5,389 nucleotides of DNA from contig JALHET010000156.1 in the NCBI GenBank assembly GCA_022839525.1, positions 2,157-7,545 on the forward strand, read 5' to 3'. This document shows positions 3,421 through 5,389 of this stretch, piece by piece. This stretch comes from Lentisphaerota bacterium. Lineage in GTDB: Bacteria; Verrucomicrobiota; Kiritimatiellia; RFP12; UBA1067. The notes beneath the pieces are model-generated. The model searched no databases, was not told where the DNA came from, and worked only from the letters and a program-made list of their open reading frames with translations. The position numbers and the translations under genes were made by a program. The stretch's first letter is position 1; each line of letters opens with the position of its first letter.

Positions 3421-5389
3421 ATGAAAAACGTTCCGCTTGTCCTGTCTCTCCTTTGCGTGTGCGGATCGCTGAGCCGCGCCGCCGAAACCCTTGTGACCGC
3501 CGCCGCCACGCTGGAAATCTCGGATCCGGAATGCTCCGTGTCACCCCAACTTTTTACTCCCGACTGGCACGCGCAACGCGCGAAGGGTGAACGGATGCCC
3601 GGCCATGACGGCCCAGTCTTTTTCACCCTCGACGTCAAAGGCACACGGGGCGTTCAGGGTACGGCCCGTTTTACGCGAACAGCAGAAGGGGCGGTTAGCG
3701 CCCATTATTCCTTCACCCCGCAGGCCGACGTCCAACTGAACGCGCTTTTTGTCGGGACATCACTGCCGTGCGGAATTCTCGCGGGCGGCTCGTGGGCCAG
3801 CGACAACCGGACCGGGACGTTTCCCGACGAACAGGCAGGGCTCACCGTGCTGTCGGCCACCACGCGGACGCTCTCCGTCACAACCCCCGACCGCAAACAA
3901 CACCTCTGTTTCACATTCGATGAGTCCACCGCCGTAATGATCCAGGACGACCGTCAATGGGGACCCTCGTTCTCAATCCGCATCGGGTATAGCGGCGACA
4001 CCCGAATTTTCAAGGCCGGCGAACCTTTCACGGTACGCTTTACCCTTTCCACCCGAGAACCCCAGAGCCTCGTTTTCGATGCCCCCGTGACCCTGCACGC
4101 GGGTCCCGAATGGATACCGCTCAGCGTTGAGCCCGAAATCCTTGAAGGGTCGGCTTTGGATTTCTCCCACCTCGGACTGACCGACGCGCCCGCTGGAAAA
4201 TACGGAAGGGTGATCGCCAAAGGCCCGCATTTCGGGTTCGAACGCAAACCGGGCATACCGCAGCGTTTCTACGGCGTCAACCTCTGCTTTACCGCCAATT
4301 TCCTCGAACCCGCGGATGCCCGACGCCTCGCGAAACGCCTCGCACGCACCGGTTACAATGCCCTGCGCCTGCACCACCATGACGGCGGCCTCGTGGAGGG
4401 CTCCCCAGACGGGACGACCATCAACCCCCAGAAACTGGCGTGCCTTGACGCCTTGGTTGCCGCCTGCATCACCAACGGCATTTACATCACCACCGACCTC
4501 TACGTCTCACGTTCCGTGCCGTGGCGCAACATCGGTGTTGACCGCAACGGCCTGATCAAGATGAATGAGTACAAAATGCTGATCCCGGTGCATGAGGGCG
4601 CATGGGAGAACCTTAAAACCTTTACGCGGCAGTGGCTCGCGCACGTTAACCCATACACGGGGCGCCGTTACGCCGACGACCCCGCACTGGCCTGGCTTTC
4701 CATGATCAATGAAGGCAACTTCGGCAATTACATGAAAGAGATGCAGGGCATCCCCGAATGGCAGCAGGCCTGGGCCGCGTGGCTTTCCGTCAAACAGACC
4801 CACGAGCCGCAAGCCTACGCCGGCATCCCCCCCACCCTGCCCGGCAGCATCCATGGCCGGGACCGCCACACCACCGCCTTTGTCCTCTTCTTGAAAGGAA
4901 TGGAAGACCGCATGATCGCACGCATGACGGCCTTCCTGCGCGAAGAGATCAAATGCCGCGCCCTCATCACCAACCGGAACGGCTGGACGAACCACGCCTC
5001 GGACCAAGTGACACGCCACGAACTCTACGATTACGTGGACGACCATTTTTATGTCGATCACCCGGAATTTCTCGAACGCCCATGGTCGCTGCCCAGCCGG
5101 TGCGCGAATGTCAACCCGGTCAAAAACGAGGCGATGGGCACACAGCGTGTGGTTTTCACCCGCCTGCTGGACAAACCCTTTACCATCACCGAGTATAACT
5201 ACTCCGGCCCAGGACGCTTCCGCGGCGTGGGGGGTATCCTCACAGGCGCGCAAGGCGCCCTGCAGGACTGGGCAGGCATCTGGCGCTTCACCTACAGCCA
5301 CAGCCGCGAGAACCTCGTGAAACCGGACGGTTACGCCATGGGGTACTTTGACATGGCGGGTGACCCGCTCTCGCTCGCCGCCGAACGTG
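3421..5389 (+). CDS. Secreted clan GH-A-like glycoside hydrolase (3' end missing)
   Basis: The frame is open from ATG 3421 to the edge, 656 codons with no stop. Residues 1-20 form a Sec signal peptide (K2, hydrophobic LVLSLLCVCGSL, cleavage after SRA), so the enzyme is exported. Residues 21 to about 280 are a probable beta-rich N-terminal region I cannot assign. A TIM-barrel-like catalytic domain begins at FYGVNLCF (283-290). Marks of clan GH-A (GH5-like) follow: NALRLHHHD (313-321, first strands), SMINEG with N430 and E431 as likely acid/base, HFYVDH (542-547) at the strand-6 position, ITEYN with E591 as likely nucleophile, and W621 at the strand-8 position. The acid/base motif is NEG rather than the common NEP. 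It should cleave a beta-linked polysaccharide or oligosaccharide outside the cytoplasm; the substrate is unknown. No transporter or sensor for sugars is nearby apart from the ATPase. Function class is fairly secure, family number is not. Confidence 0.82.
   Translation, partial: MKNVPLVLSLLCVCGSLSRAAETLVTAAATLEISDPECSVSPQLFTPDWHAQRAKGERMPGHDGPVFFTLDVKGTRGVQGTARFTRTAEGAVSAHYSFTPQADVQLNALFVGTSLPCGILAGGSWASDNRTGTFPDEQAGLTVLSATTRTLSVTTPDRKQHLCFTFDESTAVMIQDDRQWGPSFSIRIGYSGDTRIFKAGEPFTVRFTLSTREPQSLVFDAPVTLHAGPEWIPLSVEPEILEGSALDFSHLGLTDAPAGKYGRVIAKGPHFGFERKPGIPQRFYGVNLCFTANFLEPADARRLAKRLARTGYNALRLHHHDGGLVEGSPDGTTINPQKLACLDALVAACITNGIYITTDLYVSRSVPWRNIGVDRNGLIKMNEYKMLIPVHEGAWENLKTFTRQWLAHVNPYTGRRYADDPALAWLSMINEGNFGNYMKEMQGIPEWQQAWAAWLSVKQTHEPQAYAGIPPTLPGSIHGRDRHTTAFVLFLKGMEDRMIARMTAFLREEIKCRALITNRNGWTNHASDQVTRHELYDYVDDHFYVDHPEFLERPWSLPSRCANVNPVKNEAMGTQRVVFTRLLDKPFTITEYNYSGPGRFRGVGGILTGAQGALQDWAGIWRFTYSHSRENLVKPDGYAMGYFDMAGDPLSLAAER

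Noticed and set aside
4507..5301. 264-codon open frame on the minus strand
   Set aside because: It lies wholly opposite the glycoside hydrolase, whose catalytic motifs are on the + strand. Its translation shows no recognisable family, and long antisense frames are expected opposite GC-rich genes.

Overview
The window is a GC-rich bacterial stretch in which every convincing gene lies on the + strand. The lipid A-type acyltransferase gene implies an outer membrane, so a Gram-negative host. A large secreted glycoside hydrolase beside ordinary housekeeping genes would suit a polysaccharide-degrading member of the Verrucomicrobiota/Kiritimatiellota/Lentisphaerota group. That placement is inference from gene style only, because no phylogenetic marker is present.

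Layout. (1) 1-444 is the 3' part of a phoU gene, the phosphate-signalling regulator; its start lies outside the window. (2) 445-720 has no confident protein gene. It holds a sigma70-like promoter (461-489) and, about 150 bases on, a strong intrinsic terminator (645-690). Together they outline a transcript of roughly 190 nt that could be a small RNA or could carry a 47-codon ORF (520-663). (3) 721-2423 looks like a three-gene operon: an LpxL/HtrB-family acyltransferase, a DUF2062 membrane protein 17 bases downstream, and a 47-residue ORF with a good ribosome binding site and signal-peptide-like sequence. A GC-rich hairpin with a T-rich tail (2438-2466) closes it. (4) 2521-3378 is an OppF/DppF-type ABC transporter ATPase standing alone, with no permease or OppD partner in view. 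(5) 3421-5389 is the first 656 codons of a secreted clan GH-A-like glycoside hydrolase that runs off the right edge.

How the parts fit. The acyltransferase and DUF2062 protein probably act together at the inner membrane on envelope lipids. PhoU, the ATPase and the hydrolase look like independent units. The three genes that begin a transcription unit (721, 2521, 3421) lack a clear Shine-Dalgarno sequence and have a -10-like hexamer ending 5-10 bases before the ATG. The two operon-internal genes (1722, 2280) have purine-rich ribosome binding sites. This suggests leaderless or nearly leaderless transcripts for the promoter-proximal genes. That pattern and the 445-690 transcript are the observations most worth following up. 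I see no mobile element, CRISPR array, tRNA or rRNA.
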